From Bacteroidales bacterium (GTDB lineage: Bacteria > Bacteroidota > Bacteroidia > Bacteroidales > Marinilabiliaceae), in contig CAAFWU010000070.1 in the NCBI GenBank assembly GCA_900766825.1, forward strand, positions 28,638-92,637: a DNA stretch of 64,000 nt, in the 5' to 3' direction. Every line of letters begins with the position of its first letter. Within the stretch, counting starts at the first letter, position 1. This document shows positions 1-9,200 of the stretch, one piece after another. A model generated the notes under the pieces. The model searched no databases and was not told where the DNA came from. It saw only the letters and a list, made by a program, of their open reading frames with translations. Both the position numbers and the translations under genes were made by a program.

Positions 1-2
1 TT

Positions 3-446
3 ATTCCGCCCGACAACAATATGCGTGTGGACCGCGAGCGCCAGACCAACAAGTTGCTTCAGGTGGTGTGCGGCATGATGAACAATCAGGGAGGTCGCCT
101 CTATGTGGGTGTGAACGACTTCGGCATTGCTCAGGGTCTTACGGCGGACTTTACCGAGTTTGCAGGCAGCGAGCGATACGACGAGCAGAAGTGCCGCGAC
201 ACCATGGATCGTTATTTCCTAACCAACATACGTCAGCACATATCGGAGGAGGCTTCGGTGAGTGTTAAGTCGTCGTTCATGGAACACGAGGGTAGGTCGG
301 TCTACGTGGTGGATGTGGAGCCCACGAACTACGTTGCCGCCGTGGATGGTGTGAGCTACCGCCGTTGCGGCACAGCCACCAACCGCATGAGCAACGATGA
401 GATAGCAAAAGTTAAGGATTTAAAGAAAAACAAGCAGAATAAGTAA
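3..446 (+). CDS. AlbA_2-type (Schlafen-like) DNA-binding domain protein, 5' end outside window
   Basis: The reading frame is open to the left edge, so the gene starts before this window and only about its last 147 codons are seen; the first ATG inside is at 21. The visible part carries the end of the AlbA_2 (Schlafen AlbA_2) signature: a Met-Met-Asn-Asn-Gln-Gly-Gly-Arg-Leu-Tyr-Val-Gly-Val-Asn-Asp-Phe-Gly stretch followed by Ala-Gln-Gly-Leu, then a second beta-rich part ending in SYRRCGTATNRM. Members of this family are thought to bind nucleic acid, often as transcriptional regulators, but the substrate is unknown. The C-terminus is a short Lys-rich tail. It is followed after 25 bases by the DUF3467 gene on the same strand, so the two may be co-transcribed. 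Family call is fairly sure, function is not. Confidence 0.75.
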   Translation: MPPDNNMRVDRERQTNKLLQVVCGMMNNQGGRLYVGVNDFGIAQGLTADFTEFAGSERYDEQKCRDTMDRYFLTNIRQHISEEASVSVKSSFMEHEGRSVYVVDVEPTNYVAAVDGVSYRRCGTATNRMSNDEIAKVKDLKKNKQNK

Positions 447-471
447 AACCAATACAAAGATTTCATAAAGC

Positions 472-786
472 ATGGAAGATCAGAACAACAATGGTCAGCA
501 GGGCAAGATAAACATCAACCTGTCGGCAGAGGTGGCCGATGGCATCTACTCAAACATGGCCCTGATAACCCACTCGGATACCGAGTTTGTGTTGGACTTT
601 ATCCGTGTGGTGCCAGGGGTTCCCTCGCCCTCGGTCAAGTCCCGCATAATAATGACCCCAGAGAATGCCAAGAAGTTGCTTATGGCTCTTAAGGACAACA
701 TAGATAAGTACGAGAGCAAGCACGGTGGCTTAGGGGCTAACTCCGTGGCCTATCCTTTTGGATTGGGAGGCAAGGGGAACGCTTAA
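472..786 (+). CDS. DUF3467 domain protein
   Basis: A 104-residue protein that matches the DUF3467 family over nearly its full length: an acidic, Asn/Gln-rich start, then INLSAEVADGIYSNMALI, a DTEFVLDFIRVVPG core and an MTPENAKKLLMALKDNI helix. The family is small, cytosolic and common in Bacteroidetes, where it is often found directly beside rpoC; here it lies about 49 kb from rpoC. Function is unknown. It begins 25 bases after the AlbA_2-type gene and is followed by a hairpin terminator at 813-850. No signal peptide or membrane segment is visible. Confidence 0.88.
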   Translation: MEDQNNNGQQGKININLSAEVADGIYSNMALITHSDTEFVLDFIRVVPGVPSPSVKSRIIMTPENAKKLLMALKDNIDKYESKHGGLGANSVAYPFGLGGKGNA

Positions 787-812
787 CTTCTCTATTGATT
801 GCTATATTATTA

Positions 813-850
813 ATGCTCACTCTGACCCGTTTTGGGGGCGGAGTGAGCAT
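813..850 (+). terminator. hairpin terminator between convergent genes
   Basis: A 10-bp perfect stem (ATGCTCACTC at 813-822, GAGTGAGCAT at 841-850) with an 18-base loop, followed on the plus strand by TTGTTGGTTT. It lies between the stop of the DUF3467 gene and the stop of the convergent ABC transporter gene, so it may serve both directions, although the run of T is weak. Confidence 0.6.
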
Positions 851-885
851 TTGTTGGTTTGGGATGTGTAGAGATAATTCTCCCC

Positions 886-2685
886 CTACTCCCCCACCTC
901 AACCGTTTCGAGTCCCTTAAGTGTTTCGGCAATATGCGACACCACTATCACAGTTCGTCCTTGGGCGTGAAGGATGTCTACGCATTCGCGGAGTTTGGCT
1001 CGGGCTTTGGGGTCCAGACTGCTGGTGGGCTCGTCTAGAAAAACAATTTCTGCACGGGAGTAGAGAACACGGGCTATGGCCATAAGCTGCCATTCGCCTC
1101 GGCTAAACATCTCGGAGCCCTCGAATTCGTCGCCCAGACGGGTATCGTAGGCTTGGGGGAGACGCATGATTAAGTCGTGGAGGCCTACCATTTGGGCTGC
1201 CCACTGGAGGGCTTGTGGATCCTGGCGGGTCAGGTCGCCCATCATAATGTTCTCGCGGGCGGTGACGCAATAGACCCTAAAGTCCTGAAAGACTGCTGTC
1301 ACGTGACCACATAGTTCGTGCTCGGGTATGGTGGCAAGGTCGGTATTGCCAATGAGGATGTGACCACTGTTGGGTGTTAGCAGACCGCAGAGCATCTTAG
1401 TGAGGGTTGATTTGCCACTGCCATTGCGCCCCGTGAGGCCTATGACCTGACCGCGGGGTATGCTGAGCGAGATGTTGCTCAGGGCCATACGTTCCGAATT
1501 AGGATAGCGGAAGGAGACGTTGCAGACCCTTATGGCATCGAATTGGGTGGGGAACGAGGAGGGACCAGTCTCTAATACAGGGGTCTGAGATTGAGATTGA
1601 GTTTGAGATTGGATTTGACCGCAGGGAACCTCAGAGGACAAGAAATGACCCGACAAAAAACGGTGGAGAATGCTAATATAGAGAGTGTTGCTATGCAAAG
1701 CAATGGTGCTGTGCCCAACATCGGTTACGGCAGCCTCGGCACGGCGCATGGCCAAAAGATAGGTGGCCAGAGCACCAACGGATACGCCCACGATGCCTGC
1801 GTAGACCACAACGGCGGCAAAAGCCAGAGTGCTGAGAATGACGGTGAGCACAGTGCTCCAAGCCGTGCGCATTGTGCCCATTCGGCTTACGTCCATACTC
1901 TGCTGAAAGATGGTTTGGTGCATGGCATCGAAACGAGTGCGGAAGAAGGGGAAGAGGTTGAAGAGGCGCACCTCGGGACCGAAGATGGGGCTTGTGAGAA
2001 CGCGATGGTAGTAGTTGAGACGTCGTTCCTCATCGGCCTGACTCTCATAGAGTTGAAAACTTTTGCCCGAGGTCCAGAGGCGAGCCATAACCAGCGGAGC
2101 ACCCGCCGCCATAACGAGCAGAGGGAGCCACCAAGCAAGGGCACCAAGCCATATGGCCAGAGCACAGAATGTGAGTGCGGAGCGAAGTAGTGTGAGAGCC
2201 GAGAAGAAGATGTAGATGGGTTTGTCGGGCGAACTCTGGAGGGCACGGTAGGTCTGTCGGCGAAATGTGGGACTCTGAACGACCTGAAAGGGTATGTCAG
2301 CCATCTGACATTGAACGAGTTGGGAGACTCGCGCACGAAGTTGGAGGCTGAGACCATAGGAGAGATAGTCGGATGCTGACTGAGCAAGGCGAGCGAGCAT
2401 AAGGGTGAGGGCAAAGGCACCGAGCCAAGGGGCCAAATGGCGTAGACCATCCCAAGGGTTTGCGCTGATGAGGGGGAGGAGGTCCAGCGAGACGTCGACA
2501 AGCCGCCCCATGACCCAGAGGTTGAGCAGAGGAAGCAGAGCGCAAGCCACCGAGAGGAGGGCAATGGAGAGCATGCGCCAAGGCGAGAGGTCCCAGACCA
2601 AACGGAGAGCAAAGGAGACAAGGGCGAGCCCTCGGGTTAAGGTTCCACGATTTAAGAGTTGTTGAATATGGTGGTGCATAGACAA
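886..2685 (-). CDS. ABC transporter, fused membrane and ATP-binding domains (putative peptide exporter)
   Basis: A 599-residue half-size exporter. Residues about 18-310 hold hydrophobic segments (near 20-60, 84-102, 160-200 and 275-312) of a type I exporter membrane domain; residues 385-599 form the nucleotide-binding domain with Walker A GRNGSGKST (419-427), Q-loop FQDF (466-469), a divergent signature FSRGE (527-531) in place of LSGGQ, Walker B IVFLDEP (547-553) and the switch His584. There is no N-terminal C39 peptidase domain. A Gln/Ser-rich linker (358-368) joins the halves. It is the last gene of a minus-strand cassette after the S24/S26 peptidase (50-base gap), HprK-like kinase and PqqD-like genes, which suggests export of a modified peptide; the substrate is an inference. 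Confidence 0.9.
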   Translation of the reverse strand: MSMHHHIQQLLNRGTLTRGLALVSFALRLVWDLSPWRMLSIALLSVACALLPLLNLWVMGRLVDVSLDLLPLISANPWDGLRHLAPWLGAFALTLMLARLAQSASDYLSYGLSLQLRARVSQLVQCQMADIPFQVVQSPTFRRQTYRALQSSPDKPIYIFFSALTLLRSALTFCALAIWLGALAWWLPLLVMAAGAPLVMARLWTSGKSFQLYESQADEERRLNYYHRVLTSPIFGPEVRLFNLFPFFRTRFDAMHQTIFQQSMDVSRMGTMRTAWSTVLTVILSTLAFAAVVVYAGIVGVSVGALATYLLAMRRAEAAVTDVGHSTIALHSNTLYISILHRFLSGHFLSSEVPCGQIQSQTQSQSQTPVLETGPSSFPTQFDAIRVCNVSFRYPNSERMALSNISLSIPRGQVIGLTGRNGSGKSTLTKMLCGLLTPNSGHILIGNTDLATIPEHELCGHVTAVFQDFRVYCVTARENIMMGDLTRQDPQALQWAAQMVGLHDLIMRLPQAYDTRLGDEFEGSEMFSRGEWQLMAIARVLYSRAEIVFLDEPTSSLDPKARAKLRECVDILHAQGRTVIVVSHIAETLKGLETVEVGE

Positions 2686-2735
2686 TTATGAGGCAGATGA
2701 GACACACAAAGTTAGTGAGTTAATGCCTCAAAAAA

Positions 2736-3218
2736 TCACAAAAGGTGGAGTCGGTTGAGGAGGTGGGCTATAAAATAGTTGACCTTGTAGGAGATGGGCG
2801 CAGATTTGTAGGTCCAGCTACGAGTCCAAGTTTGGGGTGTGCAGGCTATTGGTTTGTCTTTTCGCTTGGCTTGGGTTACGACGCCAAGAAGATTATGAGG
2901 CGCAAGGGGAGGGTCGGGACAGAGGCAACCGTCGCCACGGGTTATGAGGTTGCCAGCATCGTCCTGCCCCACAAGACGGTGAGCCACCACACGACCTTGG
3001 GTGTCGATGAAGGTGACCACGGAGCCCACGGGGGGAAGGGCGTCGGCATTGGGGCGCTGGATATGAAGGACATCGCCAGGGCGTAGGGTGGGATACATGC
3101 TCATGCCCTGAGCATTGATGTCGACCGCAAGACCTTGCTGGAGCAGGTTCTGGACCAAGTGGGCCATCTGCTGGGCAGTGAGGTGCGCGGAGGATGCTGT
3201 GTGGGGAGATTGGGGCAT
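2736..3218 (-). CDS. S24/S26 family peptidase (signal-peptidase-like, Ser/His type)
   Basis: A 160-residue protein with the signal-peptidase fold signatures: GMSMYPTLRPGD with the likely nucleophile Ser40, then VVAHRLV with His80 in the place where bacterial type I signal peptidases have Lys, then LITRGD (91-96). The Ser/His arrangement is that of the SipW/ER-type S26B group. Unlike membrane signal peptidases there is no hydrophobic anchor at the N-terminus, so it looks cytosolic or peripheral. It lies 40 bases after the HprK-like gene and 50 bases before the ABC exporter, so removal of a leader from a modified peptide is a reasonable inference. The target is not known. Confidence 0.82.
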   Translation of the reverse strand: MPQSPHTASSAHLTAQQMAHLVQNLLQQGLAVDINAQGMSMYPTLRPGDVLHIQRPNADALPPVGSVVTFIDTQGRVVAHRLVGQDDAGNLITRGDGCLCPDPPLAPHNLLGVVTQAKRKDKPIACTPQTWTRSWTYKSAPISYKVNYFIAHLLNRLHLL

Positions 3219-3258
3219 GGCTTGCGAATGAGGCTTATTTTGGGGTATAATGTGCTGA

Positions 3259-4323
3259 TTATTGCTGACGTAGGGCTGGCTTGGGGCTTTTGGAACAGAG
3301 GTCGATGCGCAGAAGGTCGATGACCTCGGTGTCTGGTTTGAAGCCGAGGCGAGCTATGGGCACCAATTCTATGAATCGCAATACGTTTTGCGTCATAAGG
3401 CGGACTGACTCGGCATCGAGAGGCTGCTGGATGACGTTGGTGAGGACTGCAGATAAGGCACTGGCTTTGGAGAGGTGTGAGATGGTGTTCTCGGGGCTCT
3501 GCCAAATGTTATAGAGTCGGCGGATGGTTGTGCTCTTAGGCTTCTGCTTATAGTGGGGCATGGGAATGTTGTAGGCCTTGGGCAAGGAGTCGGAGCCGTG
3601 GGGGAGGCGTATGGCCACGATGTCGTCGTTGATGATGACGGCACCCTTTTGGCGCATGATGTTGGCAATGGTGCTCTTGCCAGTGCCAGAGGGGGCGGTA
3701 AAGACCATGCCTTTGCCAATGCCGACGCAAACGGCCGACGAGTGGAGCAAGAAACCGCCTCGGCGGAGGAGGATGCGAGAGAGGAAGAGACTATAGAGGG
3801 GATAGATATAGGGGTCGACGGGGGCATCGGCCAAAACTTTGGCTTCGCGAATACGACAGAGTTCGGTCAGCTCTTTAGACTCGCTACTGCTTTGGGAGTC
3901 TGCTGAGTTGAAGGAAGCATTGGCTTCTGATGAGGGAGTCTTGGTGTAACGTGGGGCAATGAGGAGAGTGGCCACGGAGTCGCGGATGCGAATTTGGGCC
4001 GCTTGGAGTTCATGCCCCTGATGGTAGGTGACGGTGATGACCTCGGTGCCATCGGCAAAGGTTTGGAGGAGCCAGTCGTAGCCAATGGCCTCGGGTGAGG
4101 TGGGAACGGAGGCCGAGAAGTGGTGGTCGGCCGTGGGCTCGGGACAAACCGTGTCAACCTTTCGGATGGTTACGGATATGACGTCGGTGATGCTACTACT
4201 GGTAGGGTTGACACTGTTGGATCCGAAGCCATGGAAGGAGAAGTCGGTTAGCTTGCACCCTTCGGCGTGGGCATCGATGCGGATATCGGCCACACAGGCA
4301 CTTAGAAACTCATTGTCTGCCAT
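3259..4323 (-). CDS. HprK-like serine kinase / PEP carboxykinase-fold protein
   Basis: A 354-residue protein. The C-terminal half carries features of the HPr kinase/phosphorylase catalytic domain: LLHSSAV (192-198), P-loop APSGTGKST (210-218) and the Walker B-like INDDIVAIR (231-239) with paired Asp233-Asp234. The N-terminal half (1-170) lacks the HPr-kinase regulatory domain and resembles the variable front of HprK-related kinases that accompany PqqD-like proteins. In lasso-peptide (paeninodin-type) clusters such kinases phosphorylate the peptide; in other HprK-related/PqqD systems the substrate is unknown. It sits between the pqqD-like gene (209 bases upstream) and the S24/S26 peptidase (40 bases downstream). 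A Ser/Glu-rich stretch (130-152) probably is a flexible linker. Confidence 0.83.
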   Translation of the reverse strand: MADNEFLSACVADIRIDAHAEGCKLTDFSFHGFGSNSVNPTSSSITDVISVTIRKVDTVCPEPTADHHFSASVPTSPEAIGYDWLLQTFADGTEVITVTYHQGHELQAAQIRIRDSVATLLIAPRYTKTPSSEANASFNSADSQSSSESKELTELCRIREAKVLADAPVDPYIYPLYSLFLSRILLRRGGFLLHSSAVCVGIGKGMVFTAPSGTGKSTIANIMRQKGAVIINDDIVAIRLPHGSDSLPKAYNIPMPHYKQKPKSTTIRRLYNIWQSPENTISHLSKASALSAVLTNVIQQPLDAESVRLMTQNVLRFIELVPIARLGFKPDTEVIDLLRIDLCSKSPKPALRQQ

Positions 4324-4532
4324 AAAGTTGACTGAGAATGGAGGTTAGTGTATAAGTAGGAAAGAAAAAACATTTAGCCCCCAAAAGATCATGTACCATG
4401 ATTTGGCTGTGTTGTAAAAGAACGCGTGGGAGCTAAATGGCAAATGATGTAATTGATTGTATGGTAGTGGTGAAGAGCGATACAATAATTGTGGCGGGAG
4501 TGAGCGTTAGCCGCCCAAGCAGGAAAGAGTTG

Positions 4533-4862
4533 TTAGCAAACAGCAATGACGCCCTTGTCGCGGAGCCTAAGCAAGAAGTGCTGGATTGAGGCGAGGGCTT
4601 TATTCATGTCGTCAATTTCATACTTTGAAGAGATGGCGTCGACCAACTGCTGGGTTGTGAGACCTTGACCTTGGGCACCATCGGCTTGCAAAGCAAAGAG
4701 AATGTCGGCCGCTGTGCCATTAAGTTCAATAACGCCTCCCATGTTGGCCGTGGAGTTGCTCACGGGCACTAGAACGGCCTCGTCGCCAACACTTGAGAGA
4801 ACAAAATTGTTCATATTGAGTTTGAAGCGCTGAACTTCAGATGTTTTTTCTTCGTGTGACAT
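4533..4862 (-). CDS. PqqD family protein (RiPP recognition element-like)
   Basis: A 109-residue protein with the PqqD/RRE pattern: VLSSVGDEAVLVPV, then GGVIELNGTAADILFAL, then LTTQQLVDAISSKYEID and a final helix FLLRLRDKGVIAV. PqqD-fold proteins bind leader peptides and hand them to modifying enzymes. It is the first gene of the minus-strand cassette with HprK-like kinase, S24/S26 peptidase and ABC exporter. No radical SAM enzyme, asparagine synthetase or transglutaminase-like peptidase is found beside it, so it is not a standard PQQ, sactipeptide or lasso cluster. The partner peptide is not identified. Confidence 0.85.
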   Translation of the reverse strand: MSHEEKTSEVQRFKLNMNNFVLSSVGDEAVLVPVSNSTANMGGVIELNGTAADILFALQADGAQGQGLTTQQLVDAISSKYEIDDMNKALASIQHFLLRLRDKGVIAVC

Positions 4863-4925
4863 GAAGTATGCTGTTATGCGTTATTGAGCATCAATAACAG
4901 TGTAAATTATACAAAAAGCGTGCCA

Positions 4926-4933
4926 CAAAAATA
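4926..4933 (-). promoter_or_regulatory. candidate -7 element for the PqqD/HprK cassette
   Basis: On the minus strand this reads TATTTTTG, matching the Bacteroidetes -7 consensus TAnnTTTG. It lies 63 bases upstream of the pqqD-like start and downstream of the tsaD terminator. A well-spaced -33 TTG is not seen, so this is only a candidate. Confidence 0.35.
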
Positions 4934-4975
4934 GGAATTATTTAATACAAAGGGGCGAAAATGGGTATAAAGTAA

Positions 4976-5018
4976 CAAAAAAAAGCAGATGGAGTGGTAA
5001 CAGACCACTACACCTGCT
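4976..5018 (-). terminator. rho-independent terminator after tsaD
   Basis: On the minus strand an AGCAG...CTGCT stem with an inner AGTGGT/ACCACT pairing is followed by eight T. It lies 25 bases past the tsaD stop and separates tsaD from the PqqD cassette, implying that the cassette has its own promoter. Confidence 0.85.
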
Positions 5019-5042
5019 GGTATTTTGAAGAAAAATATAAAA

Positions 5043-6056
5043 CTAAATGATGGTTTTGGAGAATGGGGCAACGTCTTGTGTTGTGAACATGCCCTTCTGG
5101 AACTTGCGGAAGCCAGCCGAGGCCACCATGGCGGCGTTGTCTGTGGTATAGGTAAACTTGGGAATGAAGACGTTCCAGCCTCGCGTGGTGTTGAGATTCT
5201 GGAAGGCGGCACGAAGACCAGAGTTTGCCGATACGCCACCAGCCACAGCCACGGTGGTTATGCCCATGTCTTTGGCAGCACGGACGAGGTTCTTCATAAG
5301 TATGTCTATGACAGTGCTTTGAAGCGAGGCGCAGAGGTCGGCTTTGTTCTTCTCTATGAAGTCTGGGTCCTCCTTTAGTTGGTCCCTAAGGGTGTAGAGG
5401 AACGAAGTCTTGAGACCACTGAAGCTATAGTCGTAGCCAGGAATATGAGGTCGGGCAAAAGCAAAAGCCTTAGGGTTTCCCTCTTTGGCCAACTTATCTA
5501 TGAGAGGACCACCAGGGTAGCCCAGCCCCATGACCTTAGCACATTTGTCGAAGGCTTCGCCAGCGGCATCGTCGATGGTCTGACCAACGATTTGCATGTC
5601 CATATAGTCCTTAACGAGAAGAATTTGACTGTTGCCACCCGACACAAGAAGGCAGAGGAATGGGAACTGAGGGAGGTCTTTGCCCTCCTCCACAATGAAG
5701 TGGGCCGAGACGTGGGCCTGAAGGTGATTGACCTCGATGATGGGTTTGCCGAGTGCCAGAGCGAAACCCTTGGCAAAAGAGACGCCCACAAGGAGCGAAC
5801 CCATGAGACCTGGTCCGCGAGTGAAGGCCACGGCACTGAGTTGGTCGGGACTGACACCAGCATCGGCCAGAGCCTTGTCCACAACAGGAATTATGTTTTG
5901 TTCGTGAGCACGGGAAGCGAGTTCGGGGACCACGCCCCCATAGCGCAGATGCACGTCCTGATTGGCTGTGACATTGCTGAGCACTTGACCATCGCAAAGC
6001 ACAGCAGCCGAAGTGTCGTCGCAGGACGATTCGATACCTAATATAATATCAGACAT
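5043..6056 (-). CDS. tsaD: tRNA N6-adenosine threonylcarbamoyltransferase TsaD
   Basis: A 337-residue protein of standard family length. It transfers the threonylcarbamoyl group from TC-AMP to A37 of ANN-decoding tRNAs, acting with TsaB and TsaE in the cytosol. Diagnostic parts are the start ILGIESSCDDTSAAV, the GPGLMGSLLVG loop (81-91), the metal-binding HLQAH (His111, His115), the YSFSGLKTS segment and AGGVSANSGLR near the C-terminus. It is divergent from tamB with 199 bases between the starts, a common Bacteroidales arrangement, and ends at a strong terminator. Confidence 0.97.
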   Translation of the reverse strand: MSDIILGIESSCDDTSAAVLCDGQVLSNVTANQDVHLRYGGVVPELASRAHEQNIIPVVDKALADAGVSPDQLSAVAFTRGPGLMGSLLVGVSFAKGFALALGKPIIEVNHLQAHVSAHFIVEEGKDLPQFPFLCLLVSGGNSQILLVKDYMDMQIVGQTIDDAAGEAFDKCAKVMGLGYPGGPLIDKLAKEGNPKAFAFARPHIPGYDYSFSGLKTSFLYTLRDQLKEDPDFIEKNKADLCASLQSTVIDILMKNLVRAAKDMGITTVAVAGGVSANSGLRAAFQNLNTTRGWNVFIPKFTYTTDNAAMVASAGFRKFQKGMFTTQDVAPFSKTII

Positions 6057-6151
6057 TTTCAGAAAACTGTCTTATTTATTTCTGAGCAAAAATTGCCAGA
6101 GGGCATACCACGTTTAGGGAGCCATAGACACTGTATGATGCAGAAAAAGCC

Positions 6152-6159
6152 TAAATTTG
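6152..6159 (+). promoter_or_regulatory. candidate -7 element for tamB
   Basis: TAAATTTG matches TAnnTTTG and lies 96 bases upstream of the tamB ATG in the tsaD/tamB divergent gap. No convincing -33 element is seen at the usual distance. Confidence 0.35.
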
Positions 6160-6255
6160 CCGTGTGCGAATTGATACATTTTAATTCGGAACACAAACAA
6201 ACAAGTGAAATAGCACCACACGAAACGGCAGCGGCTGCCCTTTGGTTGCGAAATA

Positions 6256-9200
6256 ATGAGCAAAGCTATAAAAAAAATCTTAACTGCACTATGGGTCACG
6301 CTGCTAACAGTGTTGTTACTCATGCTGTCGGTGTTCTTCGTCACACAGATACCCTCTGTGCAGACGTGGGCAGGCGGTGTGGTCCAACGCTCGTTGGCTC
6401 AAGGACTTGGCATACCAGTGAGCATAGGCAGCATACGCTATTTCCCCTTTACATCGCTTAGCATATCCACAGTAACCCTCATGGACCCCGACAGCGTGCC
6501 CATGATCTCGCTTGCACGCGTAAAGACCGACATATCAGTCAGTTCCCTACTATCGGACCAAATTGAAATAACGCTGCTTCAGGCCGACAGTGTGAGTTTG
6601 GACATACGCCGTCGGGCCGATGGCACGCTCAACCTCAGTTGCTTAGGCGGAGAGGCGGAAGCCGACACCTGCGACATCGATGCCGAAACTGAGGCCGAAA
6701 TTGAGGCGGAGTTGAACAATCTGCCCTCGGGGCCCATACTGTGCATTGACCGCATGAGTTTCAATGGCTGCTCCATACGCTATTCACCCTTGGGAGATAA
6801 GAGCCTCAGCGTGCAAAACCTTGAGCTGGAGCTCGATACGCTGCGCATTGGGCCGAGGCTTATTAGCGTTGACGTGCGCCATATTGGGGCCGACATACCC
6901 AGTCTGCTGCCCGAACGCGCCGAGATGCAAGCCTCGCTGAGTCTGAAGGGGGGCAATGAGAATGGGCGTAGTCTGGACACGCTGACGGTGTCGCACTGCT
7001 GGATGACATCGGGCGATACCCGACTGAAACTGGAGAAGGCGATGGTGGTGATGGACAGCACCACGGTGATGACTGCCGACGTAGAGATGCCAGTGGCTCA
7101 GATTAGCTCCGATTTGCTCACTAAACTAACAGGACGACCTATGCCCCCAATGGGATTGGGACTGAAAGGAAGCATAGACAGCTACGACATTGACATAGAC
7201 TGGTTTAGGGTAACGATGGGTGAGCGCACCTTTGCCTCTGGCAGTGCCATCATGAGCCGACCCGACCACAATCCAGGACAGTTGCCGCCAACCATGATTA
7301 CGATTTCTGAGGGGCGAACCGACTTGGGGGACATTGCCGCCGTGACAGGAGCCGAGATTGGGGTCGATATAATTAACACAGTGGGACTCATCGAGTTGCA
7401 AGGCACTGCTGAATTACTGCAGAGCAATGCACAAGCTGAGATGGAGCTTAAGACTCAGTTGGGCACCATTAATGTGGGGGGCACGGGCCGCACGAGCAAC
7501 AAATGGACGGATGTGGTATTCACGGCCAACATGAGCATGGACGCCGATCTAAGCAAACCTACCAGTGGCACCCTTGGCAACACACGTCTGAATTTGGACG
7601 CCAACGGTAGACTGGAGGATGGCCGCCTGCGCTTTGCCATTGTGGACGGCATGGCACCCAACCTGCACCTCTGCGGTCTGGACTACGAGATGGCGGAGTT
7701 GGGCGCCATTGTGGAGCAGCACACCGCCAACGCCATGGTGCAGATTACAGACGAAGCCAACGGCATGCTCAAGATGATATGCGAGACCGACTGGGGCAAC
7801 AAGCAAAGACCCTACACCTCGGTTACGCTGCACGCCAACGAGCTGAACATAAGCAAGATGGGAATTGTGCCCATGCCTGACATAGAAGTCGACAGTACAC
7901 AAGAGACCTCCCCCACCCTACCCCACAATGAGCCCACAATTCGCCTGAGTGCCAAGGTGCGAGCCGAGGTTGAGGGACGCGATATTGCCACGGCCGACGG
8001 AGCACTGCAAATTGCCGACCTGAGCATTGAGACCCCCAAAGAGAGAGCCAGCATGGAGAGCCTGCAGGCGGAGTTGACCACCGACAGCTTGGGCAACAGG
8101 GAGATTGTGTTCGAGGGTGACAAGGTGAACGGGCGCATTAGTGGCACCTATGACATTGCAGGTCTGAGTAGCGAACTCACCAATCAGGCTCGCTTGGCTA
8201 TGCCCAGCCTTTTTGCACAGAGTGTGGCTAAGGAAGGAAACAGGAGTTACAATAAGAGCAATAAGTCTGAGACCCAACAGAATACGACAGTGCAGAGGCA
8301 ACAGATGGCCAACGTGGACATAACCCTAACGGATATTGAACCTCTGGTGAGGATTTGGGCACCATCGTTGGCCATAGCGGACTCGATGCACCTACGCGGC
8401 AATGTGAACTCGGAGAGCCACACAGCGTGGTTTAGTGCCAGCACACCCCACTTATCTTTTGGCTCCGTTGAGGCACGAACACTGGAGGCTGGATTGCTGA
8501 GCGACAATGGCAGAATATCGGTTGGCGTGGCATCCGATGTACTGAATCTGCCAGTGTTGGGCAGAGCCTATGGATTGGCTGTGACGGCCGACGCCACAGA
8601 TGATGTGCTGGCAGCCGACGCCCTGTGGAGCAACGTGAAGCCAAATGCAAAGGACAAAAACGACATTGACGGTAGTGAGCCTAAGGGCATACTGAACACC
8701 GAGTTTAGCTTTGGGCGCGACGAGGAGGGGCAACTTAACATTGGCATTGCGGTGGATCAATCGCAACTGACCATGGGCAAAGATATTTGGATGCTGGACT
8801 CGACACACATAACGCTGAGTCCTAAGCTGATAGACGTTAGCAACCTATACCTATACCACAACGACCGCATGATACGAGCCGCAGGCAGGGCATCGGAGCA
8901 GGCGGAGGACACGCTTAGGCTCGAGATACAAAAGATTGACATAGAGAGCCTTATGGCAGACATGAAGTCAACACGCTTCAGTTTGGCTGGCGACCTATAT
9001 AGTAGGGCTTCGTTTAGTTCGCTGCTGAGCAAACCGAGTGCCAAGGTGGAGGCTTGGATAGAGAACTTGTATGTGGATGGGGACCGACTGGAACACATGG
9101 ACATAGGTGCAGATTGGCAGCCCGAGGCGGACCAACTGGATCTGGGCATAACAATTGTGACAGGGGGCAAGCCAAGGGCAGTGGCCAACGGTTACGTGAA

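Noticed and set aside
1591..2190. 199-codon plus-strand ORF opposite the ABC transporter gene
   Set aside because: Antisense to a gene with complete Walker A, signature and Walker B motifs; the product has no motif.
886..4862. Lasso peptide cluster
   Set aside because: PqqD-like, HprK-like and ABC genes fit in part, but the asparagine-synthetase-like cyclase and the transglutaminase-like leader peptidase are absent, and no precursor is seen.
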